Part shown: positions 26,832 to 36,718 of the stretch, piece after piece
Layout of the letters: each line of letters starts with the position of its first letter
Position numbering within the stretch: position 1 is the first letter of the stretch
Assembly (NCBI GenBank): GCA_021740105.1
Contig: JAIPAM010000001.1
Span: forward strand, 446,239-510,238
DNA: 64,000 bases
Source: Flavobacterium sp.
Lineage (GTDB): Bacteria > Bacteroidota > Bacteroidia > Flavobacteriales > Flavobacteriaceae
Direction of reading: 5' to 3'
Program-made: the position numbers and the translations under genes
Notes under the pieces: model-generated
What the model saw: only the letters and a program-made list of their open reading frames with translations
Databases searched by the model: none
Told to the model about the DNA's origin: nothing

Positions 26832-29800
26832 ATGAAAAAAATTACACTTTTATTAATTACACTTTTATTTTCATTCACAGCATTTTCACAAGCCTTATTG
26901 CAAGGGTTTGAAACCCCATCAACTCCTTTTGGAATCCCTGCAAACTGGGTAAGATTTCAAAGCGGATCTGGTTCAGAAAGTTGGTTTACCGATGGTACAA
27001 CTCCACGTAGCGGAACAAAACACGCTATGTTATTTGGTGAAAATTTAGGTGTAGGAAATTCTGCAAAATATTATTTAGCCTCTCCAGTAGTGACGATTCC
27101 GTTGAATGGGCAATTGCGTTTTTGGGTAAAAACCAGCCAACAAGGAGACCAGGGAGGAGTATTTAAAATTAAAATAGCTTCTGCAGCATTACCTGCAAAT
27201 CAAACCTCAGAAGCGGCTTATACAACTCTTCAAACGTATACAGAATCTCAACTAAGTACGAATGTTGCCCCGGCTCCAATTGTTTATGAAGAACAAGTTG
27301 TTGATTTTCCACCTGCAACATTTCCTGCCGGAACTCAAGTCTACATTGCTTTTGTATCCGAGATTAATCAAACTTCTCCTTTTCAAGGAGACGATTTATT
27401 TTTAGATGATGTTTTGGTAGTTTCAAGATGTTTAGAACCTACTACATTAGGCGCGGGTACTTTCACCTCTTCTAGTGCAGTTTTAAGTTGGACCAATCCA
27501 AACCCATTAATTGGAGCAGGTTTAAACACTTGTAATCAATGGGAAATTGAAATTATTCCTGCTACACAATTGAATCCTATAGGATCTGGAATAATTGTAA
27601 GTACCAATCCATATACAGCGTACAATTTAACAGCAGCTCCTTTTGCTACTTTGTTATCATTGACACAATATAAGTATTATGTTCGTTCTTTATGTGCCTT
27701 TTCAGGCAGTATTTGGGCCGGACCTTTTCCATTTACAACAGCTCCTGGCCCTGCAGTTTGTGGCGGGAATTATGTAGATATTGGAGGAATCTCGGGAACT
27801 TATGCTAACAATACAACTGCAGCAACTGGAACCACTGTAATTACTCCAGTAACTCCTGGGGATGCAGTTACGGTAACTTTCTCCTCATTTGCTACAGAAA
27901 GTGGTTTAGATATTTTAAGAGTTTACAATGGGAATAGTTCAGCAGGAACATTATTAGGGACCTATTCAGGAACATTAACAGGAGTAAATTTACCTGGGCC
28001 ATTTACATCCACAGATCCAAATGGTAGTTTAACATTTGTCTTTACTTCTGATAATACAGTTACTGCTGCGGGATGGCTAGCAAACATTACCTGTGCGCCA
28101 ATTCCAACGTGTACCAGACCAAATACATTAACTAGTTCGGCTATCACAACTACTTCGGTTTCTGTTGGATGGACACAACCTGCAAATCCAAGTGGAAGTA
28201 CCGCAACAGCATGGCAATACGTGGCCTTGCCTTGTGGTGCTTCAGCTCCAACTGCAACAACTACTGGATGGTTGCCTGCCACTTCAAATCCATTTGTGGT
28301 TACTGGATTAACTTCTGGCTTGTGTTATGATATTTATGTAAGAGCAGCATGTTCCGCAACCGATGTTAGTTCATGGTCCTTATTACCGGTTTCTGTAACT
28401 ACCTTGCCGGGTTGTGGGGGGTCATTTTATGATTTAGGAGGACCAAATGGACTTTATCCTAATAACATAACTGCAGCCAATGGAACAACCACAATCTGTC
28501 CTTCAATTCCGGGACAAGTAGTAACGGTTACGTTTAATACTTTTGCAACTCAAAATGGCTTGGATCTTTTAAGAGTCTATGACGGTGACGTAGCTACCGG
28601 AACATTGTTAGGTACTTTCTCTGGAACCGCAACTATAGGGCCATTTACAGCTACTAATGCATCAGGTTGCTTAACGTTTGTATTTACTTCTAATGCTACG
28701 ACAAATGCAGCAGGATGGAATGCAAGTGTTACTTGTGGGCCGCCGCCAACCTGTACCAAACCAAAGACCTTAACAGCGACAACAGTTACTCAGTCTACTG
28801 CATTGTTGGGATGGACTCAACCCGCTAATCCTGACGGAAGTTTCGCAACGGCATGGCAGGTAGCTGCAGTACCTTGTGGTTCAGCGGTGCCTCCAATTGG
28901 TTCACCACTTTGGCTTAATGCCAATTCTAATCCGTTTTATATTACAGGCTTGACTTCTGCAACTTGTTATGATTATTATGTAAGAGCGATATGTTCTCCT
29001 ACAGACGCAAGTTCTATAGCAGGGCCATTTAGTTTTAATACTTTAATTGCAAATGATGAATGTACCGGTGCAATTGACATAGCTGTAAATCAAAATACCA
29101 ACTGTTTGCAAACAGTTTTGGGAAGTGTATCATTTGCTACAGGATCTCCCGAAGCCAATACATGTGGCGGAGCAATAGATGACGATGATGTTTGGTTTAA
29201 ATTTACAGCAACAGCTACAAGTCATTATGTAACTATATTAGGAGTTAATTATGCAACAGCACCTTTTAATATTAACTTTTTACTTTACACTGGAACGTGT
29301 GGTAACCTGACTCAATTTGGAACCTGTTTTACTGCAAATAATAATACAGCTACAGGATTAACTATTGGTCAAACCTATTATATTAGAGCGTATTCAACAG
29401 GAACAACTGCTTCAACTACTAGATTTGAACTTTGTGTTGGAACAAACGTTGGGACTTGTGGAACGGCATTACCGCTGTGTGCAATAAACCCAATTATTAT
29501 TCCTAACAATGTGGGAGTTCCTACCTTGCCAAATCCTATTAGTCCTTTTTCTACAACTAGTACAACTGTTGGTTGTTTAGGATCGGCTCCTTCTCCAACT
29601 TTTTATTATTTACAAATACCAACTAACGGAAATTACAATTTCTTTTTAGAGCAAAACACGAGTAGTGCCTTTAGCGGAACAGGTATTGACGTGGATTTCG
29701 TAGCATGGGGACCATTTACTTCAAATGCTGCCGCTTGTGCCGGAATTTCTACTACAAACGCACCTGCCACGGGAATTGCATGTAGTTTCTCTGCTGCTTT

Positions 29801-32800
29801 TACAGAAAACTTTGGAGTTAATAATGCTATTGCTGGGGAGATATATATTATTATGATCACCAACTTTAATGGTAGAAAAGGGTTTGTTCGAATTACTCAA
29901 ACCGCCGGGCCTATTCCTACTATTTGTTGCCCATTTGGAAATTTCACTTATCCTAAAAATTTCTTTTGTCAAAACGAAGCAAATCCAAGTCCAAGTTTTG
30001 TAAGTAATGCAACTGCAGGAACTTTTTCAGCAGTACCGGCTGGACTTGCCATTAATCCGGTTACGGGTTTAATCAATTTGGCTGGAAGCACACCTGGGTC
30101 TTATGTGGTTTACAACACTATCGGTGCCTCTGGGACTTGTCCTTCAGATGTTGATTCTTGGGCAATTACCATCACGGTGCCACCTTCAAATGTAAACATC
30201 AATTATAGCGCTCCTTCTTATTGTAAAACAGATACTACAGTTCAAAATGTTACTCAAACAGGTACCACGGGCGGGAATTATACTGTGTCACCTGCAGTTG
30301 GATTGTCAATAAATACAGTTACAGGAGCGATTACTCCAAGTACAAGTACTGTTGGAACCTATGTAGTAAGTTATAATTTACCTCAATTTTTAGGTTGCCC
30401 TGGAGCAGTAAGCAACACAACGGTTAATATTGTTTTACCAGTTCCCACCTTTAATCCAGCGCCACCAATTTGTGCAGGAGGAACTTCGGCACCATTGCCT
30501 ACTACTTCTCTAGAAGGAATAACAGGGACTTGGTCTCCAGCAATAAACAATACGGCTACGACTATCTATACTTTTACACCAAATGTTGGACAATGTGCAA
30601 CTACCACAACGATGACTATTCAAGTTGGAACAGTTGCCCCTTTATTTACACAAGTAGCACCAATTTGTACAGGGGCAACATTAGCTGCTTTACCAACAAC
30701 TTCTACTAATGGTGTAGTTGGGACATGGTCACCTGCTTTAAATAATATCGCTACTACAACTTATACCTTTACTCCAAGTTCTGGTACTTGTTCTAGTATT
30801 GCAACTATGACAATAACCGTAAATCCATTAAGTATAACGCCAATATTTTTAGATGTTACACCTATTTGTAATGGAGGTACGCTATTGCCTTTGCCAACAA
30901 CTTCTCAAAATGGAGTTACAGGTACTTGGTCGCCAGCCTTAAATAACTTGGCAACGACTACTTACACATTTACACCTACGTCAGGCCAATGTGCACTTAC
31001 TGCTACTAAATCAATTATTGTTAATCCTGTTTTAGGAGTTACCGTAAATAGTCCAACAGTTTGTTCAGGTACTTCTGCAACAGTTACTGCTACTCCAACA
31101 CTTCCAGGGAATTACTCATATGCTTGGACAGTTCCAACAGGAGCTACTAATCCAGGAAACGTTCCAACATTTAACGCAACAGTTTCAGGAGCCTACAGTG
31201 TAGTAATCACTCAACAAAACAATTTCTGTAATTCCGATTTTGAAAGTAATCTGAATATTCCATTAGGCAATATGTTATTAGTTAATCAAAATAACTTCCA
31301 ATGTTGGAGAACTACAGCAACTGATGGAATTATTGAAGTTTGGACTAATGGTACAGAAAACACGAATGCTTATTCAGGCACTCAATTTATTGAATTAAAT
31401 GCCAACCAAGTTTCTACACTTTTCCAAAATATATCTGTTATTCCTGGATCTTCTGTGAATGTTTCATTCGCTCATAGAGGTCGTTTTTCTGGAACTGATG
31501 TAATGAGAGTCGAAATTGGACCTTTTGGTGGACCATATGTAAGTTTAGGAAACTTCACAGCAACTCCAAGTGCGTGGGTATTTAATAGTGTTAATTACAC
31601 TTTCCCAAATAATGGAGTTACGAATTACACAATACGATTTGTGTCTGTAAGTTCTGGTTCTGGAAACTTAACCGTTGGAAACTTTATTGATGCAGTTTCA
31701 ATTACCGGATTGGGATGTTCTTCATCACCAGTTACAGGAAACGTATTAATTACCGGTGTTAGAACTCCTACATTTACACAAATTCCAACTTTATGTCAGA
31801 ATAGTGTTGCGCCATTATTGCCAATAACTTCTACAGATACACCTTCAATAACAGGAACTTGGAATGCGGCAATTAATACGTCAAATATAGGAGCAACCAC
31901 ATATACCTTTACTCCTGCTCCTAATCAATGTGCCAATCCAACAACTATGTCTGTTTCAATTGCTGCCTCACCAGTAGCAACATTTAACTATAATTCTACG
32001 ACCTATTGTAAAACAGGAGCAAATCCGGTAATTACTTATCTTAATGGTGGTGGTGCAGGAGTATTTACTTCTACCGCAGGCCTTACCTTAAATAGTGCAA
32101 CTGGGGCAATTGATTTATCTACAAGTACACCAGGAAATTATACAATTACAAATACAATAGCAGCTACAACTACTTGTCCAATTGCAACAGCAACATTTGC
32201 AATTACAATTACTGCTGCTCCAATTGCTACATTCAGTTATGCAGGATCGCCATATTGTATTAGCGGATCCAATCCAACCCCTACATTTACTGGGTCAGGT
32301 GTTGCAGGGACTTTTACCTCTACTGCGGGATTAACTATTAATTCTACAACTGGGGTTATCAATTTAGCAACAAGTACTCCTGGGAATTATACAGTAACCA
32401 ATACTATTGCAGCTGCAAATGGTTGTGCACAAGTTCAATCAACTGCTCAAGTAACCATTACAGCCGTTGCTGTTGCAACATTTAGTTATAATTCTGCTAT
32501 TTATTGTAAAACAGGTGCTAATCCAGTAATTACATTAACGGGTTCAGCAGGAATATTTACTTCTACTGCCGGACTATCTTTAAATAGTTCTACCGGAGCT
32601 ATTGACTTATCTTTAAGTACAGCGGGTAATTACACGATTACTAATACTATCGCTGCTGCTGGTGGTTGTAGTTCAGTAACGGCAACTTTTGCAATTACAA
32701 TTACGGCACCACAAGTCGCAACATTTAGTTATCCTGGATCTCCATATTGTAAAACGGCCACTAATCCAAATCCAGTATTTTCTGGCGGAGGTGTTGCAGG

Positions 32801-33698
32801 AACATTTACTTCAACAACAGGCTTAAGCATTAATGCTACTACAGGAGCAATTAATTTATCTACAAGTGTAGCAGGAAATTATACAGTGACAAATACTATA
32901 GCAGCATCAGCAGGATGTCCAGCTATAGTTTCAACTGCTCAGGTAACGATTACTAACTTGCCGCAAGCCACAATCGCTTATTCTGATCCTTTTTATTGCT
33001 ATGACAACACAGGCTCTCAAGCAGTTACAATAACAGGTACAACTGGCGGTACATTTAGCGCTTCTCCTTCTGGACTTTCAATTAGTGCTACATCAGGAGC
33101 ATTCAATGTTAGCAATAGCCCAGCAGGTCCTTATACAGTAACTTACACAATGCCTGCAGCTGGAGGATGTCCTCAAGCAACTGCTACCACCACGTTTACA
33201 ATTATTCCTCAGATAGATGTTCAGTTAACAGCAGTTTGTGTTGGACCAGATTTTACAATAACCGCTTTACCAGTAGCAGGTTCTTTTAATCCAGCCAATG
33301 CTACTTATGAATGGAGTGGGCCAAATGGATATACTTTTGGACCAACATCTAATCCTTCAATTGTAATTAGTATTCCAGGAACTTATACATCAACAGTAAC
33401 AGTTAATGGCTGTAGATATGTAAACACACAACAAGTAGATGGAATAACCTGTACAATTCAAAAAGGTATTTCTCCAAATGGAGATGGTGATAACGAAGCT
33501 TTCATTTTATCAGATGTAAAATCGCTAAGTATATTTAACAGATATGGTACTAAAGTTTACAGCCATGGAGAAAATTATACTAACCAATGGCGTGGACAAT
33601 CTGAAAGCGGAAGTGAACTTCCAGATGGAACCTACTATTATGTAATTACAAGAAATTCAGGAAATTCATTTACTGGATGGATTTATATTAATCGATAA
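26832..33698 (+). CDS. Giant T9SS-exported repeat adhesin with gliding-type C-terminal domain
   Basis: This 2288-residue protein starts with a signal peptide (MKKITLLLITLLFSFTAFSQ); an in-frame ATG at 26769 is rejected because the signal peptide begins here. In order: a jelly-roll-like domain (about 21-199), three fibronectin-like domains (200-308, 424-526, 637-735) alternating with two CUB-like domains (309-421, 527-636), a region with VWFKFTATATSHY (about 740-873), cysteine-containing repeats with PICxGGT and TYTFTP (about 1205-1395 and one near 1640), five repeats of about 82 residues with YCKTGANP and TNTIAA (1715-2123), and the type B sorting domain (2213-2288, ISPNGDGDNEAF, FNRYGTKVY, LPDGTYYYVI). 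The last domain directs export by T9SS. With PorP/SprF-like and OmpA-like genes behind it, it is probably a surface adhesin. Confidence 0.95.
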   Translation: MKKITLLLITLLFSFTAFSQALLQGFETPSTPFGIPANWVRFQSGSGSESWFTDGTTPRSGTKHAMLFGENLGVGNSAKYYLASPVVTIPLNGQLRFWVKTSQQGDQGGVFKIKIASAALPANQTSEAAYTTLQTYTESQLSTNVAPAPIVYEEQVVDFPPATFPAGTQVYIAFVSEINQTSPFQGDDLFLDDVLVVSRCLEPTTLGAGTFTSSSAVLSWTNPNPLIGAGLNTCNQWEIEIIPATQLNPIGSGIIVSTNPYTAYNLTAAPFATLLSLTQYKYYVRSLCAFSGSIWAGPFPFTTAPGPAVCGGNYVDIGGISGTYANNTTAATGTTVITPVTPGDAVTVTFSSFATESGLDILRVYNGNSSAGTLLGTYSGTLTGVNLPGPFTSTDPNGSLTFVFTSDNTVTAAGWLANITCAPIPTCTRPNTLTSSAITTTSVSVGWTQPANPSGSTATAWQYVALPCGASAPTATTTGWLPATSNPFVVTGLTSGLCYDIYVRAACSATDVSSWSLLPVSVTTLPGCGGSFYDLGGPNGLYPNNITAANGTTTICPSIPGQVVTVTFNTFATQNGLDLLRVYDGDVATGTLLGTFSGTATIGPFTATNASGCLTFVFTSNATTNAAGWNASVTCGPPPTCTKPKTLTATTVTQSTALLGWTQPANPDGSFATAWQVAAVPCGSAVPPIGSPLWLNANSNPFYITGLTSATCYDYYVRAICSPTDASSIAGPFSFNTLIANDECTGAIDIAVNQNTNCLQTVLGSVSFATGSPEANTCGGAIDDDDVWFKFTATATSHYVTILGVNYATAPFNINFLLYTGTCGNLTQFGTCFTANNNTATGLTIGQTYYIRAYSTGTTASTTRFELCVGTNVGTCGTALPLCAINPIIIPNNVGVPTLPNPISPFSTTSTTVGCLGSAPSPTFYYLQIPTNGNYNFFLEQNTSSAFSGTGIDVDFVAWGPFTSNAAACAGISTTNAPATGIACSFSAAFTENFGVNNAIAGEIYIIMITNFNGRKGFVRITQTAGPIPTICCPFGNFTYPKNFFCQNEANPSPSFVSNATAGTFSAVPAGLAINPVTGLINLAGSTPGSYVVYNTIGASGTCPSDVDSWAITITVPPSNVNINYSAPSYCKTDTTVQNVTQTGTTGGNYTVSPAVGLSINTVTGAITPSTSTVGTYVVSYNLPQFLGCPGAVSNTTVNIVLPVPTFNPAPPICAGGTSAPLPTTSLEGITGTWSPAINNTATTIYTFTPNVGQCATTTTMTIQVGTVAPLFTQVAPICTGATLAALPTTSTNGVVGTWSPALNNIATTTYTFTPSSGTCSSIATMTITVNPLSITPIFLDVTPICNGGTLLPLPTTSQNGVTGTWSPALNNLATTTYTFTPTSGQCALTATKSIIVNPVLGVTVNSPTVCSGTSATVTATPTLPGNYSYAWTVPTGATNPGNVPTFNATVSGAYSVVITQQNNFCNSDFESNLNIPLGNMLLVNQNNFQCWRTTATDGIIEVWTNGTENTNAYSGTQFIELNANQVSTLFQNISVIPGSSVNVSFAHRGRFSGTDVMRVEIGPFGGPYVSLGNFTATPSAWVFNSVNYTFPNNGVTNYTIRFVSVSSGSGNLTVGNFIDAVSITGLGCSSSPVTGNVLITGVRTPTFTQIPTLCQNSVAPLLPITSTDTPSITGTWNAAINTSNIGATTYTFTPAPNQCANPTTMSVSIAASPVATFNYNSTTYCKTGANPVITYLNGGGAGVFTSTAGLTLNSATGAIDLSTSTPGNYTITNTIAATTTCPIATATFAITITAAPIATFSYAGSPYCISGSNPTPTFTGSGVAGTFTSTAGLTINSTTGVINLATSTPGNYTVTNTIAAANGCAQVQSTAQVTITAVAVATFSYNSAIYCKTGANPVITLTGSAGIFTSTAGLSLNSSTGAIDLSLSTAGNYTITNTIAAAGGCSSVTATFAITITAPQVATFSYPGSPYCKTATNPNPVFSGGGVAGTFTSTTGLSINATTGAINLSTSVAGNYTVTNTIAASAGCPAIVSTAQVTITNLPQATIAYSDPFYCYDNTGSQAVTITGTTGGTFSASPSGLSISATSGAFNVSNSPAGPYTVTYTMPAAGGCPQATATTTFTIIPQIDVQLTAVCVGPDFTITALPVAGSFNPANATYEWSGPNGYTFGPTSNPSIVISIPGTYTSTVTVNGCRYVNTQQVDGITCTIQKGISPNGDGDNEAFILSDVKSLSIFNRYGTKVYSHGENYTNQWRGQSESGSELPDGTYYYVITRNSGNSFTGWIYINR
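30450..31020 (+). repeat. Tandem coding repeats with PICxGGT and TYTFTP
   Basis: Three successive units of roughly 63-66 residues begin at about 30450, 30640 and 30840, each with P-I-C near the start, LPTTS, GTWSPA-NN and TYTFTP. A fourth, more diverged unit begins near 31780. They are inside the adhesin gene. Confidence 0.8.
31975..33200 (+). repeat. Five tandem coding repeats of about 82 residues
   Basis: Units begin near 31975, 32224, 32474, 32716 and 32968, a period of about 243-252 bases. Each has ATF-Y, a YC motif, GxFTSTAGL-like text, TGAI-L, and YT-TNTIAA. The fifth is the most diverged. Related older copies lie near 29930-30440. Confidence 0.85.
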
Positions 33699-33710
33699 TA
33701 TTAAGATTTT

Positions 33711-33738
33711 ATAAGCGCTGATATAACTCAGCGCTTAT
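33711..33738 (+). promoter_or_regulatory. Perfect 11-base-pair hairpin between adhesin and porP-like genes
   Basis: ATAAGCGCTGA pairs with TCAGCGCTTAT around the loop TATAAC. The stem is strong but no T run follows, so full termination is doubtful. It could be a partial terminator or a barrier to mRNA decay that sets the ratio of adhesin to downstream proteins. Confidence 0.6.
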
Positions 33739-33757
33739 TAATCCTAAATTTAACCCT

Positions 33758-34678
33758 ATGAAAAAAATATTTTTACTAGCTATTTTAATTTTAATATCAT
33801 TTGTTGATGTTAAAGCACAACAAGCACCACATTATACACAATACATGTATAATATGAACATAATAAATCCCGCTTACGCTGGTTCTAAAGAAAATCTGTC
33901 TTTCGGATTGTTGTATAGAAAGCAATGGATTCAAATTGAAGATGCGCCTACCACATTTTCATTTTCGGGATCTTCACCAGTTGGAAAAAATGTTGGTTTA
34001 GGATTGTCGATTTTATCAGATAGAATTGGTCCTGTTGAAGAAAATAATATATACGGAGATTTCTCGTACACATTAAATTTAGGAGGAGAGAAAAGATTGG
34101 CCTTCGGTTTAAAAGCAGGGGTGACCTTTCAAAAAATAGGGTTAAGAAGTATTATTCAACCAACATTACCTGATCCAAATGATGGTTCATTTCAAGAAAA
34201 CACCAACAATTCAAAATTAAACCTTGGTACCGGATTGTTTTATTATACAGATAACTATTACCTTGCCTTTTCTATCCCTAATATGCTAAAATCAGTTCAC
34301 CTTGATTATAATGGAAGAAAATATGGGACTGAAATACAACACTATTTCTTTACGGGAGGATATGTATTTGACATCAATCCTAACTTAAAATTTAAACCAT
34401 TTGGTATGGTTAAATCTGCAATAGGAACTCAAGCTTCAATTGACCTTTCAACCAATTTCTTATACCAAGAAAAATTTGAGGCAGGAGCAACCTATAGATT
34501 GAATGACTCTTTTGGTTTGATGGTAAATTATAAAATTAATCCATCTTTGAGAGTTGGATATGCTTATGATCATATTGTTTCTGACCTGAATGTAACTACC
34601 CCATCTTCTCACGAAATCATCTTATTATTTGATTTATACGTGCCTAAAAAAGTTTCACATTCACCTAGATATTTCTAA
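33758..34678 (+). CDS. PorP/SprF-family outer-membrane protein
   Basis: This 306-residue protein starts with a signal peptide (about 1-20, ending VKAQ) and continues with the family opening QQAPHYTQYMYNMNIINPAYAG (short motifs HYTQY and INPAYAG). The rest is beta-rich, as expected for an outer-membrane barrel, ending in a strand with HEIILLFDLYVP. In Flavobacterium, SprF is needed for secretion of the SprB adhesin, and such genes commonly follow T9SS adhesins with type B sorting domains. Here it follows the giant adhesin directly and most likely helps attach or export it. Confidence 0.93.
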   Translation: MKKIFLLAILILISFVDVKAQQAPHYTQYMYNMNIINPAYAGSKENLSFGLLYRKQWIQIEDAPTTFSFSGSSPVGKNVGLGLSILSDRIGPVEENNIYGDFSYTLNLGGEKRLAFGLKAGVTFQKIGLRSIIQPTLPDPNDGSFQENTNNSKLNLGTGLFYYTDNYYLAFSIPNMLKSVHLDYNGRKYGTEIQHYFFTGGYVFDINPNLKFKPFGMVKSAIGTQASIDLSTNFLYQEKFEAGATYRLNDSFGLMVNYKINPSLRVGYAYDHIVSDLNVTTPSSHEIILLFDLYVPKKVSHSPRYF

Positions 34679-34695
34679 TATAAATAACGTCCATA

Positions 34696-36567
34696 ATGAA
34701 AAATATATTTCTGATATTAAGTTTTGTGTTTGTTAGCACAATTTCTGTTAAAGCACAAGACAGCCAAACCGCTTGGGCCGATAAATTATTTAAACGATTT
34801 GAATATCTAGATGCTAGTAAAGAATATTTAAAATTAGTAGGTACTGGAATAAAACAAAATTACATATACAATCAACTTGCTGAAAGCTATTATAACATGT
34901 TTAATACCACAGAAGCGATTAAATGGTATGCACTTTCATTAACTCAACCACAAGAGGCTGAAACGTATTTTAAATATGCTCAAATGCTTAAAGCAAGCGG
35001 AAGATACGAAGAAGCAAATGCCCAAATGGCCATTTTTGCGAGTAAAAATTCAAAAGATATTCGTGCAATTTTATTTAATGAAAATCCAAATTACATTCCA
35101 AAATTACTTAGTAAACAAAAAGTATTCAACCTACAACCGGTTACTATTAATAGTCAATACACTGACTTTGGACCTAAGTTAGCGAATGATAATACCCTTT
35201 ATTTCTCTAGTTCAAGAAAAATATCTAAGAAAAAAACAGGGTGGAAAGAGGAATCGTATTTAGATGTATATCAAGCAACACTTTTTGATAATGATTCTTT
35301 GAGTGCTCCAATGGAAGTGGAGGACATTAACACAATCTGGCACGACGGACCCGCCTGCGTAAGTTCAGATGGGAATACTATTTATTTTTCTAGAGATAGC
35401 CGAGTGATTGATGATTATGAAGATATCAAAAATATAAAAACAAAATTCAGCCAAATGTACCTTTTCAAGGCTACGAAAGTGAATAATAAATGGACTGAAG
35501 CAAAACAATTACCGTTCAATAATAAATTGTATTCCATCAGTAATCCAAGTATCAGTGCCGACGGTAAAACGTTGTATTTTAACTCCAATATGCTAGGAGG
35601 GTTAGGTGGAAATGATATTTGGAAAGTAGACGTTGCTGAAGGAGATGTTTACGGAGCTCCGGTTAATTTGGGATCTAAAATTAATACAGAAGGTAACGAA
35701 CAATTCCCTTCAATTACTGATGATAATGTGCTTTACTTTTCATCTGATTCTAGACAAGGACTTGGAGGTTTAGATGTTTACGTAATTAATTTAAGTAAGT
35801 CAGAAAACGCTCAAAATCTTGGGAAACCTGTAAATAGTGAAAAAGACGATTTTTCTTTTTCATTTAATACCAAAAGAAATCTAGGGTTCTTTTCAAGTAA
35901 TCGGGAAGAATCGGATGACTTGTATATTGCAAAACCACTTTGTAGTGTAGAATCTACAATTCTTGTTACTAATTCAGTTTCTGGAGTTATTCTTGAAGGA
36001 GCTAGCGTTGCAATTTTAGACGATAAAAAGAATATTATTGAAACTAAAATTTCAGATGCCAACGGGAATGTTGATTTTATTTTAGAATGCAATACAGATT
36101 ATAGCCTTCAAGTTGCTAAAGACGGATACGAAAGTGGCGTATTTAGTATAGCTAAAAACAAAGGAGGTAAATTATCTGTACCAACACCACTTAATCCAAT
36201 TGAAGTTATTATTAAACCAACAGAAATTGTATTAAATCCTATTTATTTTGAATTCAACAAAAGCAATATTACCCAAGCAGGTGCTTTCGAATTGGATAAG
36301 TTAGTTCAAGTGATGAAGGCAAATGATAAATTAGTAATCTTTGCAAAATCGCATACTGATAATAGAGGTAGTGATATTTACAATATGAACTTGTCTGACA
36401 GAAGAGCTAAATCTACAGTTCAATATGTACTTTCTAAAGGAATTGCAGCCTCAAGAATAACTGGAAAAGGATTTGGAGAAAGCGAACCAAAAGTGGATTG
36501 CAAAGAAGCTTGTACTGAGGAAGAACATGCGCAAAACAGACGTTCAGAATTCCTTATTGTGAAATAA
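34696..36567 (+). CDS. OmpA-family protein with propeller-like repeats
   Basis: This 623-residue protein has a signal peptide (about 1-20), a helical TPR-like region (about 25-120), several WD40-like PD40 beta-propeller units (about 140-415, with TLYFSSSRK, TIYFSRDSR and LYFSSDSRQGLGG), a carboxypeptidase-regulatory-like beta domain (about 425-490) and a C-terminal OmpA domain (about 510-623) with FEFNKSNIT and NRRSEF, which binds peptidoglycan. This architecture accompanies PorP/SprF genes in T9SS adhesin clusters. It starts 18 bases after the PorP-like gene and ends before a clear terminator, so adhesin, PorP-like and OmpA-like genes form one unit. Confidence 0.94.
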   Translation: MKNIFLILSFVFVSTISVKAQDSQTAWADKLFKRFEYLDASKEYLKLVGTGIKQNYIYNQLAESYYNMFNTTEAIKWYALSLTQPQEAETYFKYAQMLKASGRYEEANAQMAIFASKNSKDIRAILFNENPNYIPKLLSKQKVFNLQPVTINSQYTDFGPKLANDNTLYFSSSRKISKKKTGWKEESYLDVYQATLFDNDSLSAPMEVEDINTIWHDGPACVSSDGNTIYFSRDSRVIDDYEDIKNIKTKFSQMYLFKATKVNNKWTEAKQLPFNNKLYSISNPSISADGKTLYFNSNMLGGLGGNDIWKVDVAEGDVYGAPVNLGSKINTEGNEQFPSITDDNVLYFSSDSRQGLGGLDVYVINLSKSENAQNLGKPVNSEKDDFSFSFNTKRNLGFFSSNREESDDLYIAKPLCSVESTILVTNSVSGVILEGASVAILDDKKNIIETKISDANGNVDFILECNTDYSLQVAKDGYESGVFSIAKNKGGKLSVPTPLNPIEVIIKPTEIVLNPIYFEFNKSNITQAGAFELDKLVQVMKANDKLVIFAKSHTDNRGSDIYNMNLSDRRAKSTVQYVLSKGIAASRITGKGFGESEPKVDCKEACTEEEHAQNRRSEFLIVK

Positions 36568-36586
36568 TATTTTATTTAAATAATAG

Positions 36587-36622
36587 AGCCGAGTTTGGAA
36601 GATTCTAAACTCGGCTTTTTTA
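36587..36622 (+). terminator. Rho-independent terminator closing the adhesin cluster
   Basis: AGCCGAGTTT (36587-36596) pairs with AAACTCGGCT (36607-36616), with further inner pairs, and is followed by TTTTTAT. It lies 20 bases after the OmpA-like stop. Confidence 0.9.
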
Positions 36623-36718
36623 TTATAATTACTTCTAATAATAGAACTTTCGAGGTTTCACTTTCCACTTTCGATATTATTTTATTACTTTCGCAAAACG
36701 ATTTAAGAAAAGGACAAA

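Noticed and set aside
27962..29972. Several minus-strand frames inside the adhesin gene
   Set aside because: They are mirror frames of a repetitive Thr/Ala/Gly-rich gene and have no family motifs or start context.
31975..33200. CRISPR-like array
   Set aside because: The period of about 246 bases is coding and the repeats are diverged protein units, not short identical repeats with spacers.
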